NCBI RefSeq assembly: GCF_004117935.1 | Contig: NZ_SDOY01000170.1 | Location: 185,701 to 249,700, forward strand | Direction: 5' to 3' | Length of the DNA: 64,000 nt | From: Streptomyces roseicoloratus | GTDB taxonomy: Bacteria > Actinomycetota > Actinomycetes > Streptomycetales > Streptomycetaceae | Part shown: piece after piece, positions 28,002 to 36,517 of the stretch | Numbering within the stretch: position 1 is the stretch's first letter | How the letters are laid out: every line of letters starts with the position of its first letter | Notes under the pieces: model-generated | What the model saw: the letters and a program-made list of their open reading frames with translations, nothing else | What the model was told of the DNA's origin: nothing | Databases searched by the model: none | Position numbers and translations under genes: made by a program

Positions 28002-28069
28002 GCGCCGCGGAACCGACCGCGCCGCGGAACCGACCGCGCCGCGGAACCGACCGCGCCGCGAAACCCACC
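28002..28069. repeat. 17-bp tandem repeat (four units)
   Basis: GCGCCGCGGAACCGACC occurs at 28002, 28019 and 28036 exactly, with a fourth variant at 28053. It adjoins the stop codon of the PLP-lyase gene at 28078 and continues the repeat-rich spacer 27407-28077, in which I see no gene. Confidence 0.92.
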
Positions 28070-28077
28070 GCGCCCCC

Positions 28078-29337
28078 CTACGCCCCCCGCACCCGCCCCA
28101 AGAAGTCCCGTACCGCCCCCTTCACATCCGCCGGCGTCCACTCCAGCCCCGGCCCGTTCACCGTCAGCTCCGTCGCCGCCACCCCCGGCGGGCCGCCCGC
28201 CGGGGCGGGGAACCAGCGGCGGGTCAGGGCGGTGCCGGTCTCCTCCGCCTGGGCGAGGGACGCCGAGGTCAGGACCTCGGGGTCGTACGGCAGCCAGACC
28301 TGGAACTGGTGGGTGTGCGGGACCTCCGGGTGGACCCGGAACCACCCGACGCCCTCCTCCGCGAAGGCCTCCCGCAGCGCCCCGGCCACCACGCGCGCGT
28401 GCGCCACGTAGGAGGGCAGCCGGGGCAGCTCCGTCTCCAGGCCGCGCAGCGCCGACAGGGCCGCCGGGTACTGCTGGAAGACCTGGCCGCCGTACCGGTG
28501 GCGCCACAGCCGCGCCTCCTCCACCAGGTCCTCCGGGCCGGCCAGCGCCGCGCCCGACATGCCGCCGAGGGACTTGTAGAACGACACGTACACGCTGTCC
28601 GCGAGCCCCGCGATCTCCGCCAGCGGACGGCCGAAGTGCGTCGGGCAGTCCCACAGCCGCGCGCCGTCGAAGTGGACCACGGCGTCCCGCTCCCGGGCCG
28701 CGTCCACGACGTCGACGAGCTCGTCCCAGGCGGGCAGCACGAAGCCGGCGTCGCGCAGCGGCAGCTCCAGCATCAGGGCCCCGAACGGCTCCGGGTGCTC
28801 GCGCACCTCGTCCGCCGTCGGCAGCCGCGGCTCGTCGGTCGGGTGGACCGTGCGCAGACCGCTGACGGTGCCGAAGGCGCCGTTCTCGTGCACCTCCGGG
28901 TGCGCCAGCGGGTGCAGGGCGACCACCGGGTCGCCGGTCCGTCCGGCCCAGCAGCGCATCGCGACCTGCTGGGCCATGGTCCCGGTCGGGAAGAACGCCG
29001 CTGCCGGGAAGCCCAGCTCCTCGGCCACTCGCCGCTCCAGCTCCTCCACCACCGCGTCGCCGTACATGTCGACGGGTCCGTCGCCGTACGGGGAGCCGGA
29101 CGCCCAGTCCGCCAGCTCGCGCAGCCGCGTGCCCACGCCGCCGTCCATCGACGCTTCCCACAGCTTGCGCGGCGCACCGCCCCACACCCGCGCCCGGCGC
29201 ACCCGCTCCGGCTCGCCGTCCGGGCCGCCGCCGTCCGGGCGGCCACCGTCCGGGCGGCCACCGTCCGGGCCGCCGGCCGCCCCGCCGTCCCGTCCCCCGA
29301 GCCCGTCCCCGCCGCGATCGTCGCTCTGATGCTCCAT
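28078..29337 (-). CDS. PLP-dependent beta-eliminating lyase, threonine-aldolase-like
   Basis: A 419-residue fold-type I PLP enzyme. The Schiff-base lysine lies in VSFYKSLGGMSGAAL, the cofactor-binding Asp in VVHFDGARLWD, and the N-terminal MYGDAVVEELERRVAEELG and FFPTGTMAQQVAMRCWAG segments match the L-threonine aldolase/GntG group. The family cleaves beta-hydroxy amino acids; the true substrate is unknown. The first ~45 residues are a Gly/Asp-rich stretch with GGRPDGGRPDGG repeats, unlike family members. There is no good ribosome binding site at ATG 29337, so the real start may be inside (for example the GTG in ERVRRARVW). Confidence 0.82.
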   Translation of the reverse strand: MEHQSDDRGGDGLGGRDGGAAGGPDGGRPDGGRPDGGGPDGEPERVRRARVWGGAPRKLWEASMDGGVGTRLRELADWASGSPYGDGPVDMYGDAVVEELERRVAEELGFPAAAFFPTGTMAQQVAMRCWAGRTGDPVVALHPLAHPEVHENGAFGTVSGLRTVHPTDEPRLPTADEVREHPEPFGALMLELPLRDAGFVLPAWDELVDVVDAARERDAVVHFDGARLWDCPTHFGRPLAEIAGLADSVYVSFYKSLGGMSGAALAGPEDLVEEARLWRHRYGGQVFQQYPAALSALRGLETELPRLPSYVAHARVVAGALREAFAEEGVGWFRVHPEVPHTHQFQVWLPYDPEVLTSASLAQAEETGTALTRRWFPAPAGGPPGVAATELTVNGPGLEWTPADVKGAVRDFLGRVRGA

Positions 29338-29464
29338 GAGGAGATCATCACACCGCCGCCCACACCCTGTGGACAGCCACGAGCAGGCACGAAACGCTGG
29401 CGTAGCATGGCCGGGAATCGTCCGGTACCCAGCGAGGACTGGAACGGAAGGCCGACCCGAAACC

Positions 29465-30538
29465 GTGAACGCACCACCAGAACCCCGGCACCCCCAGGTG
29501 GACCGGGCCGAGGACCGACCCGCCAGGCTCACCGTCGGAGTCGTCGGCGCCGGCCGGGTGGGACCCGCCCTCGCCGCCGCCCTCCAGCTCGCCGGACACC
29601 GTCCCGTCGCCGTCTCCGCCGTGTCCGACGCCTCCCGCCGCCGCGCCGCCGCGCTGCTGCCGGACGTGCCGGTCGTGGAGCCCGCCCGGGTGCTCGCCCT
29701 CGCCGACCTGGTCCTCCTCACCGTGCCCGACGACGCCCTGCCCGGCCTCGTCGAGGGCCTGGCCGACACCGGCGCCGTACGGCCAGGGCAGCTCCTGGTG
29801 CACACCTCCGGGCGCTACGGGGTACGGGTCCTCGACCCGGCCCGCCGCGCCGGCGCGCTGCCGCTCGCGCTGCACCCGGCCATGACCTTCACCGGCACCT
29901 CCGTGGACGTCCAGCGGCTCGCCGGCTGCTCGTTCGGCGTCACCGCGCCCGAGGAGCTGCGGCTCGCCGCCGAGGCCCTGGTCATCGAGATGGGCGGCGA
30001 GCCCGAGTGGATCGCCGAGGAGAACCGCCCGCTGTACCACGCGGCTCTCGCCCTCGGCGCGAACCACCTGGTCACCCTGGTCGCCCAGGCCATGGAGCTG
30101 CTGCGTGCGGCCGGCGTCGCCGCGCCCGACCGGATGCTCGGGCCGCTGCTCGGCGCCGCGCTGGACAACGCGCTGCGATCGGGCGACGCGGCCCTGACCG
30201 GACCCGTCGCCCGCGGCGACGCGGGCACCGTCGCCGCCCACGTGGCGGAGCTCCACAAGCACGCGCCCGGCACCGTCGCCGGCTATCTCGCGATGGCCCG
30301 CGCCACCGCCGACCGGGCGCTCGCGCACGGCCTGCTCAAGCCCGAGCTGGCCGAGGACCTGCTGGGCGTCCTCGCCGGAACGGCGCAGACCCCCGGCACC
30401 CCTGGTACCCCCGGCCACCCCGGCACCCCCGGCCACCCCGGCCACCCCGGCACGCCCGGCGACCCGGGCAACCCCGGCCCCCACGGCGGAACCGGCGGCA
30501 CCGGCCCCGCCGACGGGCCGCAAGGAGACGACCGATGA
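29465..30538 (+). CDS. Rossmann-like dehydrogenase family protein (DUF2520) with collagen-like tail
   Basis: A 357-residue protein. The NAD(P)-binding GVVGAGRVGPAL motif (~25-36) opens a Rossmann fold; the DUF2520 C-terminal helical domain follows (ENRPLYHAALALGANHLVTL). Such proteins resemble ketopantoate reductase-type enzymes, and the gene overlaps panC by four bases (ATGA), so a role in pantothenate synthesis is a fair inference. The C-terminus carries nine successive xPG triplets (TPG/HPG/DPG/NPG), a collagen-like repeat absent from the catalytic family. Start GTG 29465; a TAGCAT promoter-like hexamer lies ~55 bases upstream. Confidence 0.85.
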   Translation: MNAPPEPRHPQVDRAEDRPARLTVGVVGAGRVGPALAAALQLAGHRPVAVSAVSDASRRRAAALLPDVPVVEPARVLALADLVLLTVPDDALPGLVEGLADTGAVRPGQLLVHTSGRYGVRVLDPARRAGALPLALHPAMTFTGTSVDVQRLAGCSFGVTAPEELRLAAEALVIEMGGEPEWIAEENRPLYHAALALGANHLVTLVAQAMELLRAAGVAAPDRMLGPLLGAALDNALRSGDAALTGPVARGDAGTVAAHVAELHKHAPGTVAGYLAMARATADRALAHGLLKPELAEDLLGVLAGTAQTPGTPGTPGHPGTPGHPGHPGTPGDPGNPGPHGGTGGTGPADGPQGDDR

Positions 30539-31599
30539 GCCTGCTCGCCCGCAAGACCGCCGGGGACGCCCGCCACCAGCCGGCCGAGCTGGTGCCCACG
30601 GTCGCGGACCTCGCCGACGCGCGGGCCCGTTTCGGCGCCGCCCCCGGCCGCAACGCCGTCGTCATGACCATGGGCGCCCTCCACGAAGGCCACGCCACCC
30701 TGATCCGCGCCGCCCGCGAGCGCGTCGGCGACGAGGGCTTCGTCGTCGTCACCGTCTTCGTGAACCCGCTCCAGTTCGGCGCGGGCGAGGACCTCGACCG
30801 CTACCCGCGCACCCTCGACGCCGACCTGCGGCTCGCCTTCGACGCGGGCGCGAGCGTGGTCTTCGCCCCCGGCGCCGACGAGGTCTACCCCGGCGGCGAG
30901 CCGCAGGTGCGGATCACCGCGGGCCCCATGGGCGAGCGCCTGGAAGGCGCCTCCCGGCCCGGCCACTTCGACGGCATGCTCACCGTCGTCGCCAAGCTCC
31001 TCCACCTCACCTCGCCCGACCTGGCCTTCTTCGGCCAGAAGGACGCCCAGCAGCTGGCCCTGATCCGCCGCATGGTCCGCGACCTGAACTTCCCGGTCGA
31101 GATCGTCGGCGTGCCCACCGTCCGCGAGGACGACGGCCTGGCCCTGTCCAGCCGCAACCGCTATCTGTCGGCCGAGGAGCGCCGCACGGCCCTCGCGCTG
31201 TCCCGGGCGCTGTTCGCCGCCCGCGACCGGCTCGCCGCCCAGGCGGCGCTGCGCGCCCGCGCCGACGCGCTGCCCGGCGCCCAGGGCCGCGCCGAGACCC
31301 GCGCCGAGGCCCTGTCCCGGCTCGGCGAGGCCCGTGCCGCCGCCGACGCCCACGCGGTCGCCCAGGCCGCCGAGGGCGGGGGCGCCGAGGCCGTACGGGC
31401 CGCCGCCCGCGCCGTACTGGACGACGCGGGGAAGGCCGAGCCGCCGCTCGACCTGGACTATCTGGCCCTGGTCGACCCGGCCGACTTCACCGAGGTCGCC
31501 GACGACCACGACGGCGAGGCGATCCTCGCCGTCGCCGCGCGGGTGGGGACCACGCGGCTCATCGACAACATCCCCCTCACCTTCGGAGCCACGAAGTGA
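30535..31599 (+). CDS. panC: Pantothenate synthetase
   Basis: A 354-residue ligase that joins pantoate and beta-alanine with ATP. Signatures are VVMTMGALHEGHATLIRAAR (the HIGH-like nucleotide site), VFVNPLQFGAGEDLDRYPR, FFGQKDAQQLALIRRM and the KMSKS-like LSSRNRYLS. An Ala/Arg-rich insertion of ~60 residues in the C-terminal domain (~240-300) makes it longer than the usual ~280 residues. It is coupled to DUF2520 upstream. Its 3' end lies in a 23-bp duplication shared with the nadB start. Confidence 0.94.
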   Translation: MSLLARKTAGDARHQPAELVPTVADLADARARFGAAPGRNAVVMTMGALHEGHATLIRAARERVGDEGFVVVTVFVNPLQFGAGEDLDRYPRTLDADLRLAFDAGASVVFAPGADEVYPGGEPQVRITAGPMGERLEGASRPGHFDGMLTVVAKLLHLTSPDLAFFGQKDAQQLALIRRMVRDLNFPVEIVGVPTVREDDGLALSSRNRYLSAEERRTALALSRALFAARDRLAAQAALRARADALPGAQGRAETRAEALSRLGEARAAADAHAVAQAAEGGGAEAVRAAARAVLDDAGKAEPPLDLDYLALVDPADFTEVADDHDGEAILAVAARVGTTRLIDNIPLTFGATK

Positions 31600-31629
31600 C
31601 CGGAATCGGAGCCACGAAGTGACCGGAAT
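31584..31629 (+). repeat. 23-bp tandem duplication at the panC-nadB junction, with an 8-codon ORF
   Basis: Bases 31584-31606 and 31607-31629 are identical. The first copy holds GTGA, in which a GTG (31596) overlaps the panC stop; the second copy repeats this with GTG 31619. Because 23 is not a multiple of three, the first GTG is out of frame with nadB. It opens an 8-residue ORF (MTGIGATK) whose TGA (31620-31622) overlaps the nadB GTG in the same GTGA pattern. Ribosomes could pass from panC through this mini-ORF to nadB. Confidence 0.85.
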
Positions 31630-33310
31630 ACGGCTGCACGCGCCCGCCCCCGGCTGGACCGTCGACGCCGACGTCGTCGTGGTCGGCTCGGGCGTCGCGG
31701 GCCTGACCGCGGCCCTGCGCTGCACCTCCGCCGGGCTGCGCACGGTCGTCGTCACCAAGGCCAACCTGGACGACGGCTCCACCCGCTGGGCGCAGGGCGG
31801 CATCGCCGCAGCGCTCGGCGAGGGCGACACGCCCGAGCAGCACCTCGACGACACGCTCGTCGCGGGCGCCGGACTCTGCGACGAGCACGCGGTGCGCGCC
31901 CTCGTCACCGAGGGTCCCGACGCCGTCCGCCGGCTCATCGCCACCGGCGCCGACTTCGACCGCGCCGACGACGGCGAGATCGCCCTGACCCGCGAGGGCG
32001 GCCACCACCGCCGCCGGATCGCGCACGCCGGCGGCGACGCGACCGGCGCCGAGATCTCCCGCGCCCTCGTCGAGGCGATCAGGGACCGGGGCGTCCGCTT
32101 CATCGAGCACGCCCTCGTCCTCGACCTCCTCAAGGACGCCGAGGGCCGCACCGCGGGCGTCACCCTGCACGTGATGGGCGAGGGCCAGCACGACGGCGTC
32201 GGAGCCGTCCACGCGCCCGCCGTGGTGCTCGCCACCGGCGGCATGGGCCAGGTGTTCTCCGCCACCACCAACCCGCCCGTCTCCACCGGCGACGGCGTCG
32301 CGCTCGCGCTGCGCGCCGGCGCCGAGGTCTCCGACCTGGAGTTCGTCCAGTTCCACCCGACGGTGCTGTTCCTCGGCGCCGGCGCCGAGGGCCAGCAGCC
32401 GCTGGTCTCCGAGGCGGTACGGGGCGAGGGCGCCCATCTCGTCGACGCCGACGGGGTCCGCTTCATGCTCGGGCAGCACGAGCTGGCCGAGCTCGCGCCC
32501 CGGGACATCGTCGCCAAGGCGATCACGCGCCGGATGCTGGAGCAGGGCGCCGAGAGCATGTACCTCGACGCGCGGCACTTCGGCGCCGCGATGTGGGAGC
32601 AGCGCTTCCCGACGATCCTGGCGGCGTGCCGGGCCCACGGCATCGACCCGGTCACCGAGCCGGTCCCGGTCGCCCCGGCCGCCCACTACGCCTCCGGCGG
32701 CGTCCGCACCGACCTGCACGGCCGCACCACGGTGCCCGGTCTGTACGCGTGCGGCGAGGTCGCCTGCACCGGCGTGCACGGCGCGAACCGGCTCGCCTCG
32801 AACTCGCTCCTGGAGGGTCTGGTCTTCGCCGAGCGGATCGCCGCGGACATCACCGCCCACGGCCCGCGCCGCTCCGGCCCGCCGGTCCTGGCGGCCGAGC
32901 CGACCGTGCTCCCGCTGATCGGGCCCGAGGCCCGCCGGGAGATCCAGCGGATCATGACCGGCGGCGCGGGCGTGCTGCGTTCCGCCGCGAGCCTCTCGGC
33001 CGCGGCCGACGCCCTGGAGGGGCTGCGGCTCGACGCCGAGGAGGAGCGCAAGGCCGCCGAGCCGGGCGTCGACGCCTGGGAGACCACCAACCTGCTGTGC
33101 GTGGCCCGGGTCCTCGTCGCCGCCGCGGGGGAGCGCGAGGAGACCCGCGGCTGCCACTGGCGCGAGGACTTCCCCGACCGCGACGACCGTGACTGGGGCC
33201 GCCACCTGGTCGTCCGCCTGACGCCCGACCGCCGACCGGTGGTCCGCCGTACCGACGGCGCAGACTTTCCGCCCGTAACCCCCGACGCACCCCTGGAGCC
33301 GCTGTCGTGA
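31619..33310 (+). CDS. nadB: L-aspartate oxidase
   Basis: A 563-residue flavoprotein that oxidises L-aspartate to iminoaspartate for quinolinate synthesis. The FAD motif VVVVGSGVAGLTAAL, the STRWAQGGIAAAL loop, EFVQFHPTVL, RDIVAKAITRRM and the active-site GVHGANRLASNSLLEGLVF are present. The GTG at 31619 is the only start in frame near the panC stop; homology begins soon after. The C-terminal ~60 residues (RGCHWREDFPDRDDRDW) are typical. It overlaps nadC by four bases. No nadA is in the window. Confidence 0.95.
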   Translation: MTGIRLHAPAPGWTVDADVVVVGSGVAGLTAALRCTSAGLRTVVVTKANLDDGSTRWAQGGIAAALGEGDTPEQHLDDTLVAGAGLCDEHAVRALVTEGPDAVRRLIATGADFDRADDGEIALTREGGHHRRRIAHAGGDATGAEISRALVEAIRDRGVRFIEHALVLDLLKDAEGRTAGVTLHVMGEGQHDGVGAVHAPAVVLATGGMGQVFSATTNPPVSTGDGVALALRAGAEVSDLEFVQFHPTVLFLGAGAEGQQPLVSEAVRGEGAHLVDADGVRFMLGQHELAELAPRDIVAKAITRRMLEQGAESMYLDARHFGAAMWEQRFPTILAACRAHGIDPVTEPVPVAPAAHYASGGVRTDLHGRTTVPGLYACGEVACTGVHGANRLASNSLLEGLVFAERIAADITAHGPRRSGPPVLAAEPTVLPLIGPEARREIQRIMTGGAGVLRSAASLSAAADALEGLRLDAEEERKAAEPGVDAWETTNLLCVARVLVAAAGEREETRGCHWREDFPDRDDRDWGRHLVVRLTPDRRPVVRRTDGADFPPVTPDAPLEPLS

Positions 33311-34326
33311 GCACGCCCGAGGAAGCACGTCCGCAGCCCGTGGACGTCCCCCTGATCCACATCAACGCCGCCCCGGCCGAGTCCGCCGGCGGCTGCGGCG
33401 ACGGCTGCGGCTGCGGCGGGGCCGACGAGTTCGAGTGCGGGCTCGACCCCGCGCTCGCCCAGCTCCTCGCCGACGCCGGCCTGGACCCGGTGCAGGTCGA
33501 GGACATCGCGCACCTCGCCATCGCCGAGGACCTCGACGGCGGCGTGGACGTGACGACCGTCGCGACCGTCCCCGAGGACGCCGTCGCGACCGCCGACTTC
33601 ACCGCCCGCGAGGCCGGTGTGGTGGCCGGTCTGCGGGTCGCCGAGGCGGTCCTGTCGATCGTCTGCACCGAGGAGTTCGAGGTCGAGCGGCACGTCGAGG
33701 ACGGTGCGCGGGTCGAGGCCGGCGACAAGCTGCTCAGCGTCACCGCCCGCACCCGTGACCTGCTGACCGGCGAGCGCAGCGCCCTGAACATCCTGTGCCG
33801 GCTGTCCGGCATCGCGACCGCCACCCGCCGCTGGGCCGACGCCCTGGAGGGCACCAAGGCGAAGGTCCGCGACACCCGAAAGACGACGCCGGGCCTGCGC
33901 GCCCTGGAGAAGTACGCGGTGCGCTGCGGCGGCGGCGTCAACCACCGCATGTCGCTGTCGGACGCGGCCCTGGTGAAGGACAACCACGTGGTCGCCGCCG
34001 GCGGCGTGAAGGAGGCCTTCGAGGCGGTCCGCGAGCAGTTCCCGGACGTGCCGATCGAGGTCGAGGTCGACACCATGCACCAGGTCCGAGAGGTCCTGGA
34101 CGCGGGCGCCGACCTGATCCTGCTGGACAACTTCACGCCGATCGAGACCGAGGAGGCGGTCGCCCTGGTCGACGGCCGGGCGTTCCTGGAGTCCTCCGGC
34201 CGGCTCACCCTGGACAACGCGGCGGCGTACGCGGCGACCGGCGTGGACTACCTGGCGGTGGGCGGCCTCACCCACTCCTCCCCGATCCTCGACATCGGAC
34301 TCGACCTGCGCGAGGCGGCCGTCTGA
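33307..34326 (+). CDS. nadC: Nicotinate-nucleotide pyrophosphorylase (quinolinate phosphoribosyltransferase)
   Basis: A 339-residue enzyme that converts quinolinate and PRPP to nicotinate mononucleotide. The core is conserved: EDLDGGVDVTT, ERSALNILCRLSGIATAT, DTRKTTPGLRALEKYAVRCGGG, HRMSLSDAALVKDNH and LLDNFTP. The first ~50 residues are an extra segment with a cysteine cluster (CGDGCGCGG plus a nearby CG), not part of the catalytic fold and possibly metal-binding. The GTG start overlaps the nadB stop (GTGA). Confidence 0.95.
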   Translation: MSTPEEARPQPVDVPLIHINAAPAESAGGCGDGCGCGGADEFECGLDPALAQLLADAGLDPVQVEDIAHLAIAEDLDGGVDVTTVATVPEDAVATADFTAREAGVVAGLRVAEAVLSIVCTEEFEVERHVEDGARVEAGDKLLSVTARTRDLLTGERSALNILCRLSGIATATRRWADALEGTKAKVRDTRKTTPGLRALEKYAVRCGGGVNHRMSLSDAALVKDNHVVAAGGVKEAFEAVREQFPDVPIEVEVDTMHQVREVLDAGADLILLDNFTPIETEEAVALVDGRAFLESSGRLTLDNAAAYAATGVDYLAVGGLTHSSPILDIGLDLREAAV

Positions 34327-35132
34327 TGCTGCTCACGATCGACGTCGGCAACACCCAGACGGTCCTCGGTCTCTTCGACGGCGACGAGATCGTGGAGCAC
34401 TGGCGCATCTCCACCGACCCGCGGCGCACCGCCGACGAGTGGGCGGTCCTGCTGCAGGGGCTGATGGGCATGCATCCGCTGCTCGGTGTCGAGCTGAGCG
34501 ACGGCATCGGGGGGATCGCGATCTGCGCGACGGTCCCCTCGGTGCTGCACGAGCTGCGCGAGGTGACCCGCCGCTACTACGGCGACGTCCCCGCGGTCCT
34601 GGTGGAGCCGGGCGTGAAGACGGGCGTCCCGATCCTCACGGACAACCCGAAGGAGGTCGGCGCCGACCGCATCATCAACGCGGTGGCGGCGGTCGAGCTG
34701 TACGGCGGCCCGGCGATCGTGGTCGACTTCGGCACGGCGACGACGTACGACGCGGTCACGGCGCGCGGCGAGTACGCGGGCGGCGCGATCGCGCCGGGCA
34801 TCGAGATCTCGGTCGAGGCGCTGGGCGTGAAGGGCGCGATGCTCCGCAAGATCGAGCTGGCCCGCCCGCGCAGCGTGATCGGCAAGAACACGGTCGAGGC
34901 GATGCAGTCGGGCATCGTGTTCGGTTACGCGGGCCAGGTGGACGGCGTGGTCGCGCGGATGAAGCGCGAGCTGGTCGGCGCGGGCGGCGACCCGTCGGAC
35001 GTGACGGTGATAGCGACCGGCGGCCTGGCGCCGATGGTCCTCGCCGACTCGAAGGAGATCGACGCCCACGAACCCTGGCTGACCCTGATCGGCCTCCGCA
35101 TGGTCTACGAGCGCAACGTGGCCCGCATGTAG
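34326..35132 (+). CDS. coaX: Type III pantothenate kinase
   Basis: A 268-residue ASKHA-fold kinase for the first step of CoA synthesis from pantothenate. Landmarks are LLTIDVGNTQTVLGLFDG (phosphate 1), the ADR motif in NPKEVGADRIINAVAA, VDFGTATTYDAV, and PGIEISVEAL. It starts within the nadC stop (TGATG). With panC two genes upstream, the cluster couples pantothenate production and use, interleaved with NAD genes. Confidence 0.96.
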   Translation: MLLTIDVGNTQTVLGLFDGDEIVEHWRISTDPRRTADEWAVLLQGLMGMHPLLGVELSDGIGGIAICATVPSVLHELREVTRRYYGDVPAVLVEPGVKTGVPILTDNPKEVGADRIINAVAAVELYGGPAIVVDFGTATTYDAVTARGEYAGGAIAPGIEISVEALGVKGAMLRKIELARPRSVIGKNTVEAMQSGIVFGYAGQVDGVVARMKRELVGAGGDPSDVTVIATGGLAPMVLADSKEIDAHEPWLTLIGLRMVYERNVARM

Positions 35133-35165
35133 CGCGTGCGCGGCCGTGCGGGAGCGGGCGCTGCT

Positions 35166-35301
35166 GTGACGTAGGGCGCCGCCGTGTGCTGCTGTGACGA
35201 CGGACGCCGCCGTACGCTGGGTGACGATGGGCGCCGCCGTGCGCTGTGTGACGTCGGCCGCCGCCGTGCGCTGTGTGACGTCGGCCGCCGCCGTGCGCTG
35301 C
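35166..35301. repeat. 27-bp tandem repeat downstream of coaX
   Basis: Units begin at 35166 (28 bp), 35194, 35221, 35248 and 35275, each starting GTGACG and containing GCCGCCGTGCGCTG. A length of 27 keeps frames open on both strands, giving 9-residue periodic peptides (for example DVGRRRALC), but no start site, codon bias or family supports a gene. The whole spacer 35133-35497 shows no other feature except a TATCGT promoter-like hexamer at 35486. Confidence 0.9.
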
Positions 35302-35497
35302 TGTCACCTCGGGCCGCCGGACGTCGGGCGCCGCCGTGCGGGAGCCCGCGCCGTCGTCGAGGGAGCGGCCGTCGCCGTGACGGCGGGTGGTGCCGTGCGC
35401 CGTCCGGTGGAGCGGGGTTGGGCCGTACGGTGGGGATCCGGGCGGCGCGAAGATCGACAAGAGGCGGAATTGTCCGATTAGCGCGTATCGTCGATCC

Positions 35498-36139
35498 ATG
35501 CCCACGCCCTACGGATCCCGCGGCGGCATGGCGTTCAGCGCGGACGAGCTGCGTGTGCTCCGACGCGCCCTCGCCACCGCGCTCAACCCTGCCCCCCTTC
35601 AGGACGACGACGTCCAGGACTGCCTGCGCCTGGCCGACTCCGTGGACGAGGCCGTGCGCGAGGCCGGGCGGCTGCGCGCCTTCCTCCTCGCCGACCTGGT
35701 CCGCTACCGCCAGGCCCTGCCCGGCTCCCTCGCCGGCTACCTGGAGCTCCTCGAGGACGCCCTCGCCGCCGGTTACGACCCCGGCGCCGACGACCTCGCC
35801 GCGCTGCGGGCGCTGCGCGGCAACCCCGCGGCCGCCGCCCTGCTCGCCCGCTGCCAGGTCCTGGCGGAACGATCCGTCAGGACCCGCCTCGCCAAGGTCG
35901 CCCAGGCCAGGGCGCCGCAGCCCCGGCAGATCGGCCGGCCCCGCGCGCTGCTGCTCGCCCTGCCCGGCGGCCGGGCCTCCGAGGAAGGCCCCAAGCCGCC
36001 CGCGCCCAGCGGTCCGACCGGACCGGGCCCCAAACCGCCCGCGCCCGGCGAGCGTCCGGTGCCCAAGCCGTCCGAGGTCTTCCCGCCGCGCCGGCGCCCG
36101 GTGCCGCCGCCCCCGCCCGAGGAACGGGCGGTGGGATAG
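35498..36139 (+). CDS. Conserved hypothetical protein with Pro-rich tail
   Basis: A 213-residue protein. Residues 12-140 are helical and well-behaved (FSADELRVLRRALATAL, VDEAVREAGRLRAFLLADL, then YLELLEDALAAGYDPGADDL). The last ~70 residues are Pro/Gly-rich with repeated GPKPPAP motifs. There is no signal peptide or membrane helix. I do not recognise a family with known function. A TATCGT hexamer ends 6 bases before the ATG, suggesting a leaderless mRNA. Confidence 0.72.
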   Translation: MPTPYGSRGGMAFSADELRVLRRALATALNPAPLQDDDVQDCLRLADSVDEAVREAGRLRAFLLADLVRYRQALPGSLAGYLELLEDALAAGYDPGADDLAALRALRGNPAAAALLARCQVLAERSVRTRLAKVAQARAPQPRQIGRPRALLLALPGGRASEEGPKPPAPSGPTGPGPKPPAPGERPVPKPSEVFPPRRRPVPPPPPEERAVG

Positions 36140-36204
36140 GCCGCGTCCTCCGGTCGGGCGGACCCGGCCGAGATCCGGGACGGGGCCTGGCTACCCTGGA
36201 CGCC

Positions 36205-36384
36205 ATGGACTACGTATCCGCGCTCGTTCCCCCCATCACGATGGCCGCGTTCTTCATCGCTCTCGTCGTCACGATCGTCAAGACCCAGGGCGGGCCGAAC
36301 AAGGCCAAGGAGGACGCCGCCGTGGACGCCGCCCTCGCCCGCGCCGAGTCCGCCCAGCAGCAGGGCGGCACCTCCGCCCCGTAA
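36205..36384 (+). CDS. Small single-pass membrane protein
   Basis: A 59-residue protein. One transmembrane helix (~8-26, VPPITMAAFFIALVVTIVK) is followed by a charged, Ala-rich cytoplasmic helix (NKAKEDAAVDAALARAES). A TACCCT hexamer ends 7 bases before the ATG, so transcription is probably leaderless, and a perfect intrinsic terminator follows 31 bases after the stop. Own promoter plus own terminator strongly support a real, monocistronic gene. Function unknown. Confidence 0.75.
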   Translation: MDYVSALVPPITMAAFFIALVVTIVKTQGGPNKAKEDAAVDAALARAESAQQQGGTSAP

Positions 36385-36414
36385 GCGGTTCCCGGCGGCG
36401 GTGCCGGCACACCG

Positions 36415-36451
36415 AGGACGTACGACCACACCAGGCCGTACGTCCTTTTTG
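36415..36451 (+). terminator. Intrinsic terminator of the small membrane protein gene
   Basis: Perfect 10-base arms (AGGACGTACG and CGTACGTCCT) enclose a 12-base loop and are followed directly by five T residues. Confidence 0.93.
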
Positions 36452-36517
36452 TCACCTCCCGAGGCGTTTTCACCGCAAAAGGAGGTATACGAGGAGATCT
36501 CGCACTAAGGTGGCGCC

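Noticed and set aside
27407..28069. CRISPR array
   Set aside because: Repeats are head-to-tail with no unique spacers, and no cas gene is nearby.
35194..35481. 95-residue frame in the coaX downstream spacer
   Set aside because: Its sequence is only the 27-bp repeat translated; no start signal or family.
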